Of a stretch of DNA of 29,566 nt, positions 7,047 to 15,805 are shown piece by piece (within the stretch, counting starts at the first letter, position 1; the number at the start of each line of letters is the position of its first letter). The stretch comes from Nitrospirota bacterium (GTDB lineage: Bacteria; Nitrospirota; Thermodesulfovibrionia; JACRGW01): positions 1 to 29,566 of the forward strand of contig JACRGW010000021.1 in the NCBI GenBank assembly GCA_016212195.1, read 5' to 3'. Under the pieces are notes generated by a model. That model did no database searches. It saw only the letters and a program-made list of their open reading frames with translations, and was not told the origin of the DNA. A program made the translations under genes and the position numbers.

Positions 7047-8201
7047 TTATCCCCCCTGTTTCCTAAGGAAGGTCGGGATATCCCATTCATCACTATCAAG
7101 GCCGAGATCCGATTCAATCTCGTTCGCAACACTCTTTCTCAGGAAAGCCGAAGGGTCCCTCTTTGTCATATTTGTCATATAGGCTTTTAGGTTAATAGTC
7201 TTGCCTGTATATGTCTCTATCTCCTTCCCTTTCGTTTCAGCCCCATTTTCAAAACCAGTCGCAATCACAGTTACTATTACTTCATCTTCCATTTCAGGAT
7301 TTATCACCGATCCGAAGATGATATTTGCGTCAGGATCTGCTGTTTCCTGAATAAGTGTTGATGCCTCTGATACCTCATGGAGGGTAAGGCTTAAGCCACC
7401 CGTTATATTTATCAATACACCCTTTGCCCCATCAATATTTCCTTCTTCAATAAGGGGGCTCGATATAGCCTTCTGTGCTGCCTCCATGGCCCTTCTTTCA
7501 CCCTTCGCAATCCCTCTTCCCATCACTGCCTTCCCCCTGTCTTTCATAATGGTCTTCACATCAGCAAAATCAAGGTTCACAAATCCCGGTGTCATTATAA
7601 GATCAGAAATTCCCTGAACGGCCTGCCTGAGAACATCATCTGCTATTCGGAAGGCATCCATCACAGATGTATCTTTTCCTACTACACCCAGGATTCTCTG
7701 ATTCGGAATAAGAATGATTGTATCCACATATTTTTTCAGTTCCCTTAATCCCTCTTCTGCATTTCTCGATCTGAGTTTTCCCTCAAAAAGGAAGGGCTTT
7801 GTGACTACTGCAACTGTAAGCGCACCTATCTCCTTTGCTATATTCGCTATAACAGGGGCAGCCCCTGTACCTGTTCCTCCTCCCATTCCGGCAGTGATAA
7901 AGACCATATCTGCACCTGAGATTACTTCATGGATAAGATCGCTATCCTCGAAGGCAGCCTGCCTTCCGATCTCGGGGTCTCCTCCTGAACCTAAACCTTT
8001 GGTAAGCTTTGAACCAAGCTGGATCTTTGTTGATGCTATAGAAACTCCCAGGGCTTGGAGGTCTGTATTAGTAGCTATAAATTCTACTCCGCTCATTTTC
8101 GCAGAAATCATGGTATTTACAGCATTCCCTCCTCCCCCTCCTACTCCTACAACTTTGATCTTTGCTGTCTCATCCCTTACTTCATCGAACAAAAACATCA
8201 T
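7047..8201 (-). CDS. ftsZ: Cell division GTPase FtsZ
   Basis: A 384-residue tubulin-like GTPase that polymerises into the Z-ring. KVVGVGGGGGNAVNTMI at residues 16-32 and the tubulin signature GGGTGTG at 107-113 bind GTP. The T7 synergy loop is seen in NLDFADVKTIM. The C-terminal peptide DIPTFLRKQ at 374-382 is the conserved tail that docks on FtsA and other partners; here the linker before it is short. AGGAGG five bases upstream supports the first of two consecutive ATG codons. It follows ftsA after 31 bases. Nothing in the sequence suggests loss of activity. Confidence 0.99.
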   Translation of the reverse strand: MMFLFDEVRDETAKIKVVGVGGGGGNAVNTMISAKMSGVEFIATNTDLQALGVSIASTKIQLGSKLTKGLGSGGDPEIGRQAAFEDSDLIHEVISGADMVFITAGMGGGTGTGAAPVIANIAKEIGALTVAVVTKPFLFEGKLRSRNAEEGLRELKKYVDTIILIPNQRILGVVGKDTSVMDAFRIADDVLRQAVQGISDLIMTPGFVNLDFADVKTIMKDRGKAVMGRGIAKGERRAMEAAQKAISSPLIEEGNIDGAKGVLINITGGLSLTLHEVSEASTLIQETADPDANIIFGSVINPEMEDEVIVTVIATGFENGAETKGKEIETYTGKTINLKAYMTNMTKRDPSAFLRKSVANEIESDLGLDSDEWDIPTFLRKQGG

Positions 8202-8232
8202 TACATCCTCCTTTCATAAATAATATCTGTTT

Positions 8233-9465
8233 TTAAAATAGCTCCCCCACCCATTCTTTCATCCTGCTAAGGACCCTCCCAAAGAGGTTTTCATCTGTGA
8301 ATTTGAGAGTTCCGCCAGCCCCCTCACCTTTAGCCCCATAGAGAACTAACCCCACACCAGTGGCATACAGAGGGCTATTCACAATATCTACTAATCCACC
8401 GATATTAATCGGCTTCCCCCTCCTTACAGGCAGCTCTAAAATATCCTCAGCAACCTCTGGTATTCCTTCCATTATCGCTGTCCCACCAGTCAGTACAATC
8501 CCTGAGGCAATCATCTCTTCGTAACTCGTTTTTCTTATCTCCCTGTTCACCAATTCAAAGATCTCTTCTGCTCTCGGTTGGATAATCTCTGAGAGAACCT
8601 GCCTTGAGAGAACCCTCGGTGCCCTACCGCCCATGGACGGAACTTCTATTGTCTCATCGTCCATAACGAGGGAAGTAAGGGCACAGCCATACTTTTTTTT
8701 GATCTTCTCAGCCTCCATACTCGGAGTCCTGAGACCTACAGCTATATCATTTGTGAGGTGATTCCCACCTATAGCGAGGACGGCTGTATGTCTGATACTT
8801 CCATCGAGGAAGATAGCGATATCAGTAGTACCCCCTCCGACATCAACTACAGCTACACCAAGATCCTTCTCCTCCTGGGTAAGAACCGCCTCTCCAGAAG
8901 CAAGGGGCTCAAGGACTATATCTAAAACCTCAAGGTCAGCCCTGTGGCAACTCTTTATTATGTTCTGGACAGAAGTAACGGCACCGGTAACTATATGAAC
9001 CTCAGCCTCAAGTCTAACCCCCGACATTCCCAATGGTTCCTTGATTCCATCCTGATTATCGATGATAAACTCCTGAGGAAGGATATGGAGGACCTCTCTG
9101 TCAAGAGGAATAGCTACAGCCCTCGCAGCATCTATAACCCTATCCATGTCGGATTTACTTATCTCCTTATCCTTAACAGCGATAACACCCCTGCTATTGA
9201 ACCCTTTTATGTGACCTCCAGCTATACCTGCATAGACAGCCTTAATATCTACTCCTGCCATAAGTTCAGCCTCTTCAACAGCCTTCTTTATAGATTCCAC
9301 AGTACTCTCTATATTCACCACAACCCCTTTCCTTAGCCCCCTCGATGCATGGCTACCTATACCTATGATATCAATCCTTCCGCCGTCCTTCATTTCACCA
9401 ACGATGGCACAGATCTTCGTAGTCCCTATATCAAGACCTACCATTAAGTTTTCTTTCCTCCCCAA
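8233..9465 (-). CDS. ftsA: Cell division protein FtsA
   Basis: A 410-residue actin-like ATPase that tethers FtsZ to the membrane. The phosphate-1 motif is MVGLDIGTTKICAIVGE, and VVDVGGGTTDIAIF is the phosphate-2 motif. The FtsA-specific 1C subdomain lies between them (about residues 85-160). IVLTGGTAIMEGI is the adenosine-binding segment. The C-terminus FGRVLSRMKEWVGELF can form the amphipathic membrane-targeting helix. The start is TTG at 9465. A full AAGGAGGTGA lies six bases upstream, which outweighs the in-frame ATG seven codons later. A small hairpin lies over the ftsQ stop codon just ahead of this ribosome binding site. Confidence 0.98.
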   Translation of the reverse strand: MGRKENLMVGLDIGTTKICAIVGEMKDGGRIDIIGIGSHASRGLRKGVVVNIESTVESIKKAVEEAELMAGVDIKAVYAGIAGGHIKGFNSRGVIAVKDKEISKSDMDRVIDAARAVAIPLDREVLHILPQEFIIDNQDGIKEPLGMSGVRLEAEVHIVTGAVTSVQNIIKSCHRADLEVLDIVLEPLASGEAVLTQEEKDLGVAVVDVGGGTTDIAIFLDGSIRHTAVLAIGGNHLTNDIAVGLRTPSMEAEKIKKKYGCALTSLVMDDETIEVPSMGGRAPRVLSRQVLSEIIQPRAEEIFELVNREIRKTSYEEMIASGIVLTGGTAIMEGIPEVAEDILELPVRRGKPINIGGLVDIVNSPLYATGVGLVLYGAKGEGAGGTLKFTDENLFGRVLSRMKEWVGELF

Positions 9466-9490
9466 AACTCACCTCCTTTCCATAAGGGTT

Positions 9491-9507
9491 GTAACCTCAA
9501 AGGTTAC
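9491..9507 (-). promoter_or_regulatory. Small hairpin over the ftsQ stop codon, before ftsA
   Basis: GTAACC (9491-9496) and GGTTAC (9502-9507) form a 6-bp perfect stem with a 5-base loop that holds most of the ftsQ TGA codon. It lies about 10 bases before the ftsA Shine-Dalgarno sequence. No U-tract follows, so it is not a terminator. It could affect coupling or mRNA processing, or be chance. Confidence 0.35.
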
Positions 9508-10288
9508 TTTCTGCCATAGGGATTACGATTACCTTGCCTGAGAAACGGAGATCTATGGAGCTTGCCAGAACCCCTTTTCTCCTAAGTTCAACCTCAATAT
9601 CATCAAGCCTGTTAAACTTCTCCTTATAGTTCCCAGAGCCAATTTTTATCTGTTTTCCAGGAAGATTAAGTATCAGATCATCAGGGTTATTCGCAACAAG
9701 CTCTATATCATTAAGCCCGATACCTTTATCCCTTAGAAATTTTATCAAGGTTAACCCTTCTGAAAGACCCTTTGAATTTATTCTCTCACCCAACCGGTTT
9801 TCACTCAGATCAATCCCTGATACTACAGGGAGGGAATAACCCTTCCTGTCACTTACTCTTTCTATGATTACACCCTCACCATCCACGAGATAAAAGGAAT
9901 CACCATAATCGATGATTGCCTCAGGAAACCTTTCTTTAATCTCTATTCTGATTGTCCCTGGTATTTCTCGCTTTGCAACTGCATCTTTTATCCATGGCGA
10001 TTTCAGGATCTTGGTTCTCAGGTCATTAAGACTTATCTTTAGAATGCTATCCCTCTTTATATCGGTCATATTCAAAAGAGATTCTCGAGAGAGGTGATGA
10101 TTACCTTTTATCTCGATCTCTCTTACCTTGAATATTTCTAATCCAGAAATAGTTCGGTAGAGGTGTAAAAAAAAGAGAAGGACAGTCAGGATTGAAATGG
10201 CTAAAACAGTTTTCTTAAAGATCTTCGCCATCTTTTCCTTTCTGGAGATTTTCTTCTTATTGTATCTCTTCTTCAAGAACACCTTCAT
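9497..10288 (-). CDS. ftsQ: Cell division protein FtsQ
   Basis: A 263-residue bitopic membrane protein. A basic cytoplasmic start (MKVFLKKRYNKKKISRKEK) is followed by one transmembrane helix at about 26-46 (TVLAISILTVLLFFLHLY). The POTRA domain begins with FKVREIEIKGNHHLSRESLL (about 53-72). The beta domain contains the FtsQ pattern RIEIKERFPEAII, DGEGVII and LPVVSGI. In the divisome FtsQ links early and late proteins and scaffolds FtsL. The ATG overlaps the ddl stop by four bases. Length is normal for the family. Confidence 0.93.
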   Translation of the reverse strand: MKVFLKKRYNKKKISRKEKMAKIFKKTVLAISILTVLLFFLHLYRTISGLEIFKVREIEIKGNHHLSRESLLNMTDIKRDSILKISLNDLRTKILKSPWIKDAVAKREIPGTIRIEIKERFPEAIIDYGDSFYLVDGEGVIIERVSDRKGYSLPVVSGIDLSENRLGERINSKGLSEGLTLIKFLRDKGIGLNDIELVANNPDDLILNLPGKQIKIGSGNYKEKFNRLDDIEVELRRKGVLASSIDLRFSGKVIVIPMAESNL

Positions 10289-11211
10289 ACCTCCCTGACC
10301 TTCTTTAATGCCAACTCAAGAATCTTCTCCACAAGCTCATTAAACCCGATCCCTACCCCCTGGGCGATCTTTGGTAAAAGGCTTGTAGCGGTCATTCCGG
10401 GAAGAGTATTAACCTCAAGTATATAAGGTATACCTTCTCTGTTCACCTTCAGGTCTACCCTCGTTGCCCCGTCACATCCAAGAGCGATATGGCCCTTGAG
10501 CGCCAATTCAAGGCTATCCCTATATTCTTTATTACTAAGAGCTGGTGGATAGATATAATCAGTAAACCCTGGTGTATATTTGGCCTCATAACTATAAAAC
10601 CCTTTCTTTGGTCTTACCTCTATCGCCCCCAAGGCTTTATTATCCAGGATCCCTACATGGATCTCTTTTCCATCGATAAATTCCTCTATGATTACCTTTT
10701 CTCCGTAGCGGAAGGCGTTTCCGACCGCCTCCTCTAATTCTTCCATTTTATTTATAATATTAACACCTATACTCGAACCCTCGCTCGATGGCTTAATTAC
10801 AAGGGGAAGCCTGAGGTCTGAAATCTGAGATCTGAAGTCTGAGATTCCTCTCTCTATGACAACATAACGGGGGACATTCAGTCCCTGCTGTTCAAAAATC
10901 CTCCTCGAGACGATCTTATCCATTGCCAATGCAGACGCAAGAATTCCTGAGCCTGTGTAAGGAATCCCCATCACCTCGAGTAACCCCTGTATCGCACCAT
11001 TTTCTCCCCATCCACCATGGAGTGCAATAAATGCCACATTTATCTTCTCTCTTTTTATGTCATCAGCCACATCTTTCCCTGCATCTATCGATACTGAGTT
11101 GTAACCCCTCTCTTTAAAGACATTATAAATCGCCACTCCGCTCCTTAAGGATATCTCCCTTTCAGAAGAGGTACCTCCCATCAAGACGCCCACCTTTCTA
11201 TCAGTTATCAT
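10285..11211 (-). CDS. ddl: D-alanine--D-alanine ligase
   Basis: A 308-residue ATP-grasp enzyme that joins two D-alanines for the end of the peptidoglycan stem. Signatures are GVLMGGTSSEREISLRSG at 8-25, FIALHGGWGENGAIQGLLE, PYTGSGILASALAMDK, PLVIKPSSEGSSIGV at about 136-150, and EVNTLPGMTATSLLP. The start ATG overlaps the end of murB by 11 bases. Residues 124-134 (SDFRSQISDLR), which link the N-terminal and ATP-grasp domains, are encoded by five degenerate heptads. That region is variable in the family, and all catalytic blocks are intact. Confidence 0.97.
   Translation of the reverse strand: MITDRKVGVLMGGTSSEREISLRSGVAIYNVFKERGYNSVSIDAGKDVADDIKREKINVAFIALHGGWGENGAIQGLLEVMGIPYTGSGILASALAMDKIVSRRIFEQQGLNVPRYVVIERGISDFRSQISDLRLPLVIKPSSEGSSIGVNIINKMEELEEAVGNAFRYGEKVIIEEFIDGKEIHVGILDNKALGAIEVRPKKGFYSYEAKYTPGFTDYIYPPALSNKEYRDSLELALKGHIALGCDGATRVDLKVNREGIPYILEVNTLPGMTATSLLPKIAQGVGIGFNELVEKILELALKKVREV
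10813..10847 (-). repeat. Heptad array inside ddl
   Basis: Five consecutive 7-mers on the plus strand: GAGGTCT, GAAATCT, GAGATCT, GAAGTCT, GAGATTC. Variation is confined to two or three positions of the unit. They encode SDFRSQISDLR in frame, with a 7-residue period. Confidence 0.9.
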
Positions 11212-12139
11212 TCACTCCAACAATCCTTATCTCAGGTTCAAGGATAATTCCCTTCTCCTTAAAAACCCTCTCTTCAATAACTCTCATTAAAGAAATTACA
11301 TCAGAGGCCTTAGCCTTTCCTTTATTTACGATAAAGTTTGCATGAACCTGAGATATCTCGGCATCACCCATCCTGAAACCTTTCAGTCCTATTTCCTCGA
11401 TAATCTTTCCAGCAGAATCAGACTCAGGATTTTTGAAGATAGAACCTGCATTCGGAAGCCCTGAGGGTTCCTTCATAGCTCTCTCTTCGAGATGAACCCT
11501 GATCCTCTTTTTAATATCATCGGGCTCTCCTCTCCTGAGTCTAAGGGTAGCACCAACTATAACCATGCCTCCAAGACCTGACCTTCTGTAGCCAAAAGGG
11601 ATATCTTTCCTCATAACTACCACGAGTTCACCATCGTTATTTATCAGCGTCACACCATCAAGGACATCCTTCATCTCACCTTCCTTTGTCCCTGCATTCA
11701 TCACAATTGCCCCCCCAAGGGCCCCTGGAATACCTGCCGTAAATTCAAAACCCTCAAGGCCATTCTTAGCCGCAAAGGAAAGGAGCTTTGGCAGAGTAAC
11801 TCCTGCCTCTGCATATATAAAGTTTTGAGTTTTGAGTTCGGAGTTCGGAGTTTTAAGGAACTTAATCTTATTTAGATTCTTAAGATTTATCGTAATCCCT
11901 GGAATACCACCATCCCTTACGAGGAGATTTGTACCCATACCGAGTATGAATACAGGAATACCTTTAGTCCTTGCCACTTTCAGAACCATTTTAAGATCAG
12001 GGACATCCTTTGGAAAAAACATAACCTCCGCAGGCCCACCTATTCTGAATGAGGTATGTCTTCCCATTGCCTCATTGAATCTTACCCCGCCTTTCAATGA
12101 GATTTCTCTAAACATTTCTTTCCAGGCTTCCCCTTTCAA
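11201..12139 (-). CDS. murB: UDP-N-acetylenolpyruvoylglucosamine reductase
   Basis: A flavoenzyme of about 312 residues that reduces UDP-GlcNAc-enolpyruvate to UDP-MurNAc. Signatures are GRHTSFRIGGPAEVMFFP, ILGMGTNLLVRDGGIPG, GFEFTAGIPGALGGAIVMNAG, FGYRRSGL and PNAGSIFKNP (with the proton-donor Ser), plus a final Glu in ILEPEIRIV. The start is uncertain. I prefer TTG at 12139, because it overlaps the murC stop as TTGA, the same join as ftsL/ftsI, and gives the usual distance to the HTSFRIGG block. ATG at 12190 would overlap murC by 55 bases; ATG at 12115 is also possible. Residues 94-109 contain a heptad-encoded insert (FLKTPNSELKTQN) in a beta-hairpin turn. Confidence 0.95.
   Translation of the reverse strand: MKGEAWKEMFREISLKGGVRFNEAMGRHTSFRIGGPAEVMFFPKDVPDLKMVLKVARTKGIPVFILGMGTNLLVRDGGIPGITINLKNLNKIKFLKTPNSELKTQNFIYAEAGVTLPKLLSFAAKNGLEGFEFTAGIPGALGGAIVMNAGTKEGEMKDVLDGVTLINNDGELVVVMRKDIPFGYRRSGLGGMVIVGATLRLRRGEPDDIKKRIRVHLEERAMKEPSGLPNAGSIFKNPESDSAGKIIEEIGLKGFRMGDAEISQVHANFIVNKGKAKASDVISLMRVIEERVFKEKGIILEPEIRIVGVNDN
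11822..11856 (-). repeat. Heptad array inside murB
   Basis: Five consecutive 7-mers on the plus strand: GTTTTGA, GTTTTGA, GTTCGGA, GTTCGGA, GTTTTAA. They are read in frame in murB as LKTPNSELKTQN. The 12-mer GTTCGGAGTTTT is also present in the intergenic palindrome at about 5185. Confidence 0.93.
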
Positions 12140-13518
12140 CGAACCAATTCTTTCGTCTTCAATCTTAATAACTCTTCCCCAATCTTCCATACATCTCCTG
12201 CACCGAGAGTTAAAAAGATATCCCCTGATCTCAGGTTCTCACTAAGATCCTTCAGTATTGCCTCCCTATCAGAGATGTAAGCTATATCCCTGTGACCCTT
12301 CTTCTTGATTCCCTCGTAGATCAAAGAGGATGAAATACCATTTATTGGGTTTTCTCCTGCAGGATATATATCAGTAATGATTACCCTATCGGCCTGATCG
12401 AAGGCAGTGAAAAATTCAGACAGGAGATCCCTCGTCCTTGTATAACGGTGAGGCTGGAAGAGGACAACTACCCTTCGACCAAATCCTGTCTTTGCAGCCA
12501 AAAGGGTCGCCCTGATCTCTGTAGGATGATGTCCATAATCATCCACAAAGATTATCCCCTCCACATTCCCCTTTACCTGGAACCTCCTCTCCACACCGCT
12601 GAACACTATGAGTGCATTTTTTATTACTTCTATATCAATACCAAGCTCTATTCCCACAGCAATTGCAACTAATGAGTTTGAGACATTATGCATCCCCGGC
12701 ATTGTCAGTCTAAAGTGCCCTAAAGACCTTCCTTCGGAGAAGACTTCAAAGTGGGAGCCCATACCCTCAAGATGGGCTCCCTTCGCAGTAAGGCTGGCCC
12801 CCGATTCAAGTCCATAAGAGATATACCTCTTTTCTACCTTAGGCATTATCTCTCTTATGTAAGGGTTATCAAAACAGAGTACAGAAAGGCCATAGAACGG
12901 CACCTTATTGATGAAGGATAGAAAGGCATATTTTATCTTTTCCATACTGCCATAATAATCTATATGTTCCTTGTCTATAGTGGTTACAACAGCAATGGTA
13001 GGAGAGAGCTTCAGGAATGAACCATCACTCTCATCTGCCTCTGCAACAAGAAATTCTCCCTGACCTAATTTGGCATTACTGCCAAGGCTATTCAGTTTGC
13101 CTCCTATAACAACGGTTGGATCAAGACCTCCTTCTGCAAGGACAGTCGCTACCATAGAGGTTGTTGTTGTCTTCCCATGGGCACCTGCAACAGCTATACT
13201 GTATTTAAGCCTCATCAGTTCTGCCAGCATCTCGGCCCTTGGGATGATGGGTATCGCCCTTTTCCTTGCCTCTATTACCTCTACATTCTCTTTTCTTATA
13301 GCAGAAGAAATAACAACGACATGTGCACCTGAAATATTATCAGGTCTATGGCCTATGAATATTCCACCTCCTAACTCCCTGAGACGTCTTGTTACCTCAG
13401 ACTCCTTAATATCCGACCCTGTCACCCTGTGTCCAAGGTTCAGAAGGACTTCGGCTATCCCGCTCATCCCTGCCCCTCCAATACCAATAAAATGGATATT
13501 CCTTACCTTTTTGAACAT
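12136..13518 (-). CDS. murC: UDP-N-acetylmuramate--L-alanine ligase
   Basis: A 460-residue Mur ligase that adds L-Ala to UDP-MurNAc. The N-terminal Rossmann motif HFIGIGGAGMSGIAEVL (9-25) binds the UDP sugar. The ATP P-loop AGAHGKTTTT is at 111-120. EADESDGSFL, then NVSNSLVAIAVG and FVDDYGHHPTEI, are MurC-specific blocks; the last is the MurC/Mpl-type DDYGHHP motif. The C-terminal domain ends with LGAGDVWKIGEELL. The start ATG overlaps murG by 16 bases. Length and motifs are normal for MurC. Confidence 0.97.
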   Translation of the reverse strand: MFKKVRNIHFIGIGGAGMSGIAEVLLNLGHRVTGSDIKESEVTRRLRELGGGIFIGHRPDNISGAHVVVISSAIRKENVEVIEARKRAIPIIPRAEMLAELMRLKYSIAVAGAHGKTTTTSMVATVLAEGGLDPTVVIGGKLNSLGSNAKLGQGEFLVAEADESDGSFLKLSPTIAVVTTIDKEHIDYYGSMEKIKYAFLSFINKVPFYGLSVLCFDNPYIREIMPKVEKRYISYGLESGASLTAKGAHLEGMGSHFEVFSEGRSLGHFRLTMPGMHNVSNSLVAIAVGIELGIDIEVIKNALIVFSGVERRFQVKGNVEGIIFVDDYGHHPTEIRATLLAAKTGFGRRVVVLFQPHRYTRTRDLLSEFFTAFDQADRVIITDIYPAGENPINGISSSLIYEGIKKKGHRDIAYISDREAILKDLSENLRSGDIFLTLGAGDVWKIGEELLRLKTKELVR

Positions 13519-14633
13519 ACCAGCTTAACCCCGGAGTCCGTACCCCGAATCAAATCTAATATGATATCTACTACCTTTTTTGCCCCATCTTTATTTCCGA
13601 GTCTCTTACTTGCCCTCTCCATCTGCCATAGCCTCTCAGGGTCTTCCATAAGACCCCTGATCTCAGAGGCAAGCCTTTCTCCATCAAGTTCCCTATCCAA
13701 GATAATCCACGCCGCTTCTACATCAAGGAGAACCCTTGCATTAACTTCCTGATGATTCTTTGCAGCATAGGGATAGGGAACCAGTATAGAGGCCTTTCCG
13801 CAGGCTGTTATTTCGGACAGAGTACCAGCCCCTGCCCTTGATACGACTAAGTCTGCAACTGCATAGGCATCAGACATCCTATCTATAAATGGTAGAACAA
13901 TACCTTTAAACCCCTTCGACCTGTAGAATTCACTTATCTCCTTATAATCCTTATCTCCTGCTTGATGGACAATCTGGATTCTATCCTTAAGGTCATTAAG
14001 ATAACCGAGGGCCTCAGCCATAGACATGTTTATCCTATGTGCCCCTGCACTTCCACCAAGGACAAGAATTGTGAAAAGACCTTCTTTTAATCCGAATAAG
14101 CTGAGGGCCTCCTCTTTCACTCCTGAAGTTATCCCTTCTCTTATGGGGTTCCCTGTTAGATAGACCTTCTTTTTAGGTAAAAAGATCTCTGAGGATTTGA
14201 AGTTTATCGCAATGGCATCAACAAATCTTGACAGGATTCTGTTCGTAATACCGGGGATAACATTCTGTTCAACTATCACCGTTGGTATCCCTTTTAAAGC
14301 CGCCATCATGACCAGTGGACCTGATGAATAACCTCCAAGCCCTATCACAATATCAGGGTTTACATCTTTAAGTATCTTTAAAGAATCTAACACGGCAAGG
14401 GGGAATCTGCTAACGGATGATAGCACCTTTAAGAATTTATGTCCTGCGAGGGGTCGAATCCTTATTGTATTGAGTGAATAACCTTCTTGAGGTACAACTT
14501 TATTTTCTATCCCTGTGTTCGTACCTACAAACTGTATATCTGTTGCGCTATTCATGTTCTTAAACACCTTTGCTATGGCTATCCCCGAATATAGATGCCC
14601 ACCTGTTCCTCCTCCTGCAATTAGAACCTTCAT
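13503..14633 (-). CDS. murG: UDP-GlcNAc--lipid I GlcNAc transferase
   Basis: A 376-residue GT28 glycosyltransferase that adds GlcNAc to lipid I on the inner face of the membrane, giving lipid II. The first G-loop AGGGTGGHLYSGIAIAKVF lies at residues 6-24. GLGGYSSGPLVMMAALKG and EQNVIPGITNRIL follow. The second G-loop VLGGSAGAHRINMSM begins the C-terminal domain, and RAGAGTLSEITACGKASILV is the donor-binding block. The ATG overlaps the ftsW stop by four bases. The family is certain; no oddities except a slightly unusual C-terminal tail. Confidence 0.97.
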   Translation of the reverse strand: MKVLIAGGGTGGHLYSGIAIAKVFKNMNSATDIQFVGTNTGIENKVVPQEGYSLNTIRIRPLAGHKFLKVLSSVSRFPLAVLDSLKILKDVNPDIVIGLGGYSSGPLVMMAALKGIPTVIVEQNVIPGITNRILSRFVDAIAINFKSSEIFLPKKKVYLTGNPIREGITSGVKEEALSLFGLKEGLFTILVLGGSAGAHRINMSMAEALGYLNDLKDRIQIVHQAGDKDYKEISEFYRSKGFKGIVLPFIDRMSDAYAVADLVVSRAGAGTLSEITACGKASILVPYPYAAKNHQEVNARVLLDVEAAWIILDRELDGERLASEIRGLMEDPERLWQMERASKRLGNKDGAKKVVDIILDLIRGTDSGVKLVCSKR

Positions 14634-15805
14634 AGGTTAAATGAATCCTCTCTACCTTTCGATTTCACCCAACTCTTTCTCTTTATAGTAGAGGATTGAG
14701 CCAGGGATATCGTATTAATACTCTTCGATATATTCAGAAGTATTCCCAGGGCTATCATGTTTATCAAAAGGGATGACCCTCCAAAACTCACAAAGGGAAG
14801 GGGAAGCCCTTTCGGAGGTAAAAGTCCGCTTGCAACCCCTAAATTCATCATTGCCTGAACTCCGATCATAATGGTCAGTCCCATAGCCAAAAATCGTCCA
14901 AAAAGGTCCTCTGTCCTGACAGCGATCCTCGTCCCCCTCCATAAGATTATCAAATATAAGAGTACCACTAACGATGCCCCAAAAAAACCAAGTTCTTCAC
15001 CTATAAGGGAGTAAATAAAATCTGTGTGTGGTTCAGGAAGAAAAAATAGTTTCTGTTTTCCTTCGCCAAGACCGAGCCCAAAAATTCCTCCGCTTCCTAA
15101 TGCCAAAGAAGATTGAATCACCTGAAATCCGGCCCCGGTAGGATCACTCCAGGGATCAATGAAGGCTATTAATCTCTTTTTTCTGTAACCTTCGTTGAAG
15201 ACAATCTTAACAATGAAGGGGATAAGGGGTATCCCCAGAGAAAGGATGTGGGGAACTTTCACGCCACCAATATAGAGTAATGTTATAACCATAATCCCCA
15301 ATCCAAGCGCCGTCCCGATATCGGGCTGAAATATTATAGGAATCTGGAACGCACCCAGAAGGACTACTGGAGGAAAGAACCCATAAACAAAATCTCCCAT
15401 CCTATCTGACATCTTTGCAATATAGGCAGATATAGAGATGATCAAGGTGAGTTTAGCGAGTTCAGAAGGCTGAAAAGAAAAACCAAGAACTCTGATCCAC
15501 CTCCTTGCCCCATTTACTTCTTTCCCGATATTAGGGATGAGTACAATGATAAGCAGTAAAACTGAGATAACAATAAGGGGTAGCGATAAACTTTTAAGCT
15601 TCTTATAATCGAAGTTTTTTGCTATGACCATTCCGATTATACCTATGACTGCCCAAAGAACCTGGTTCCTTAAGAAATAGAAGGGGGTATTATATCTCTG
15701 CATAGCGATAAAAGCGCTGGAGCTATAGATCATAACGATACCTAAGACTACAAGTATCAGTACCGAGATCATAAGTATCCGGTCATATCCTGATCTTTCA
15801 TGCAT
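14630..15805 (-). CDS. ftsW: Peptidoglycan glycosyltransferase FtsW (SEDS family)
   Basis: A polytopic protein of about 391 residues with around ten transmembrane segments. It polymerises lipid II at the septum together with FtsI. NFDYKKLK, then FQPSELAKL, IFQPDIGTALGLGIM (with the conserved catalytic Asp) and LPFVSFGGSSLLINM are SEDS signatures. The frame opens at a TTG at 15811, but ATG at 15805 lies seven bases after AAGGAGG, so I chose it. It overlaps the end of murD by eight bases. The last 25 residues are basic and cytoplasmic. FtsW rather than RodA is inferred from the dcw position. Confidence 0.95.
   Translation of the reverse strand: MHERSGYDRILMISVLILVVLGIVMIYSSSAFIAMQRYNTPFYFLRNQVLWAVIGIIGMVIAKNFDYKKLKSLSLPLIVISVLLLIIVLIPNIGKEVNGARRWIRVLGFSFQPSELAKLTLIISISAYIAKMSDRMGDFVYGFFPPVVLLGAFQIPIIFQPDIGTALGLGIMVITLLYIGGVKVPHILSLGIPLIPFIVKIVFNEGYRKKRLIAFIDPWSDPTGAGFQVIQSSLALGSGGIFGLGLGEGKQKLFFLPEPHTDFIYSLIGEELGFFGASLVVLLYLIILWRGTRIAVRTEDLFGRFLAMGLTIMIGVQAMMNLGVASGLLPPKGLPLPFVSFGGSSLLINMIALGILLNISKSINTISLAQSSTIKRKSWVKSKGREDSFNL

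Noticed and set aside
6941..7132. 63-residue minus-strand ORF across the ftsZ/radical SAM gap
   Set aside because: It is made of the ftsZ end in another frame plus the heptad palindrome (giving YRLSAIDY), with no ribosome binding site.
7714..8223. 169-residue plus-strand ORF opposite ftsZ
   Set aside because: It lies wholly opposite well-conserved ftsZ codons, is rich in Pro/Ser/Thr as expected for an antisense shadow, and has no family features.
12136..12190. 55-bp murC/murB overlap as a possible frameshift or fusion
   Set aside because: Both genes are complete with normal termini; the overlap only reflects the choice of an upstream ATG, and a TTG start at 12139 gives an ordinary 4-bp overlap.
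13070..13528. 152-residue plus-strand ORF opposite murC
   Set aside because: Antisense shadow of murC with low-complexity composition and no ribosome binding site.
13524..13555. Possible heptad array at the end of murG
   Set aside because: CGGAGTC, CGTACCC, CGAATCA are only loosely periodic; not enough to call.
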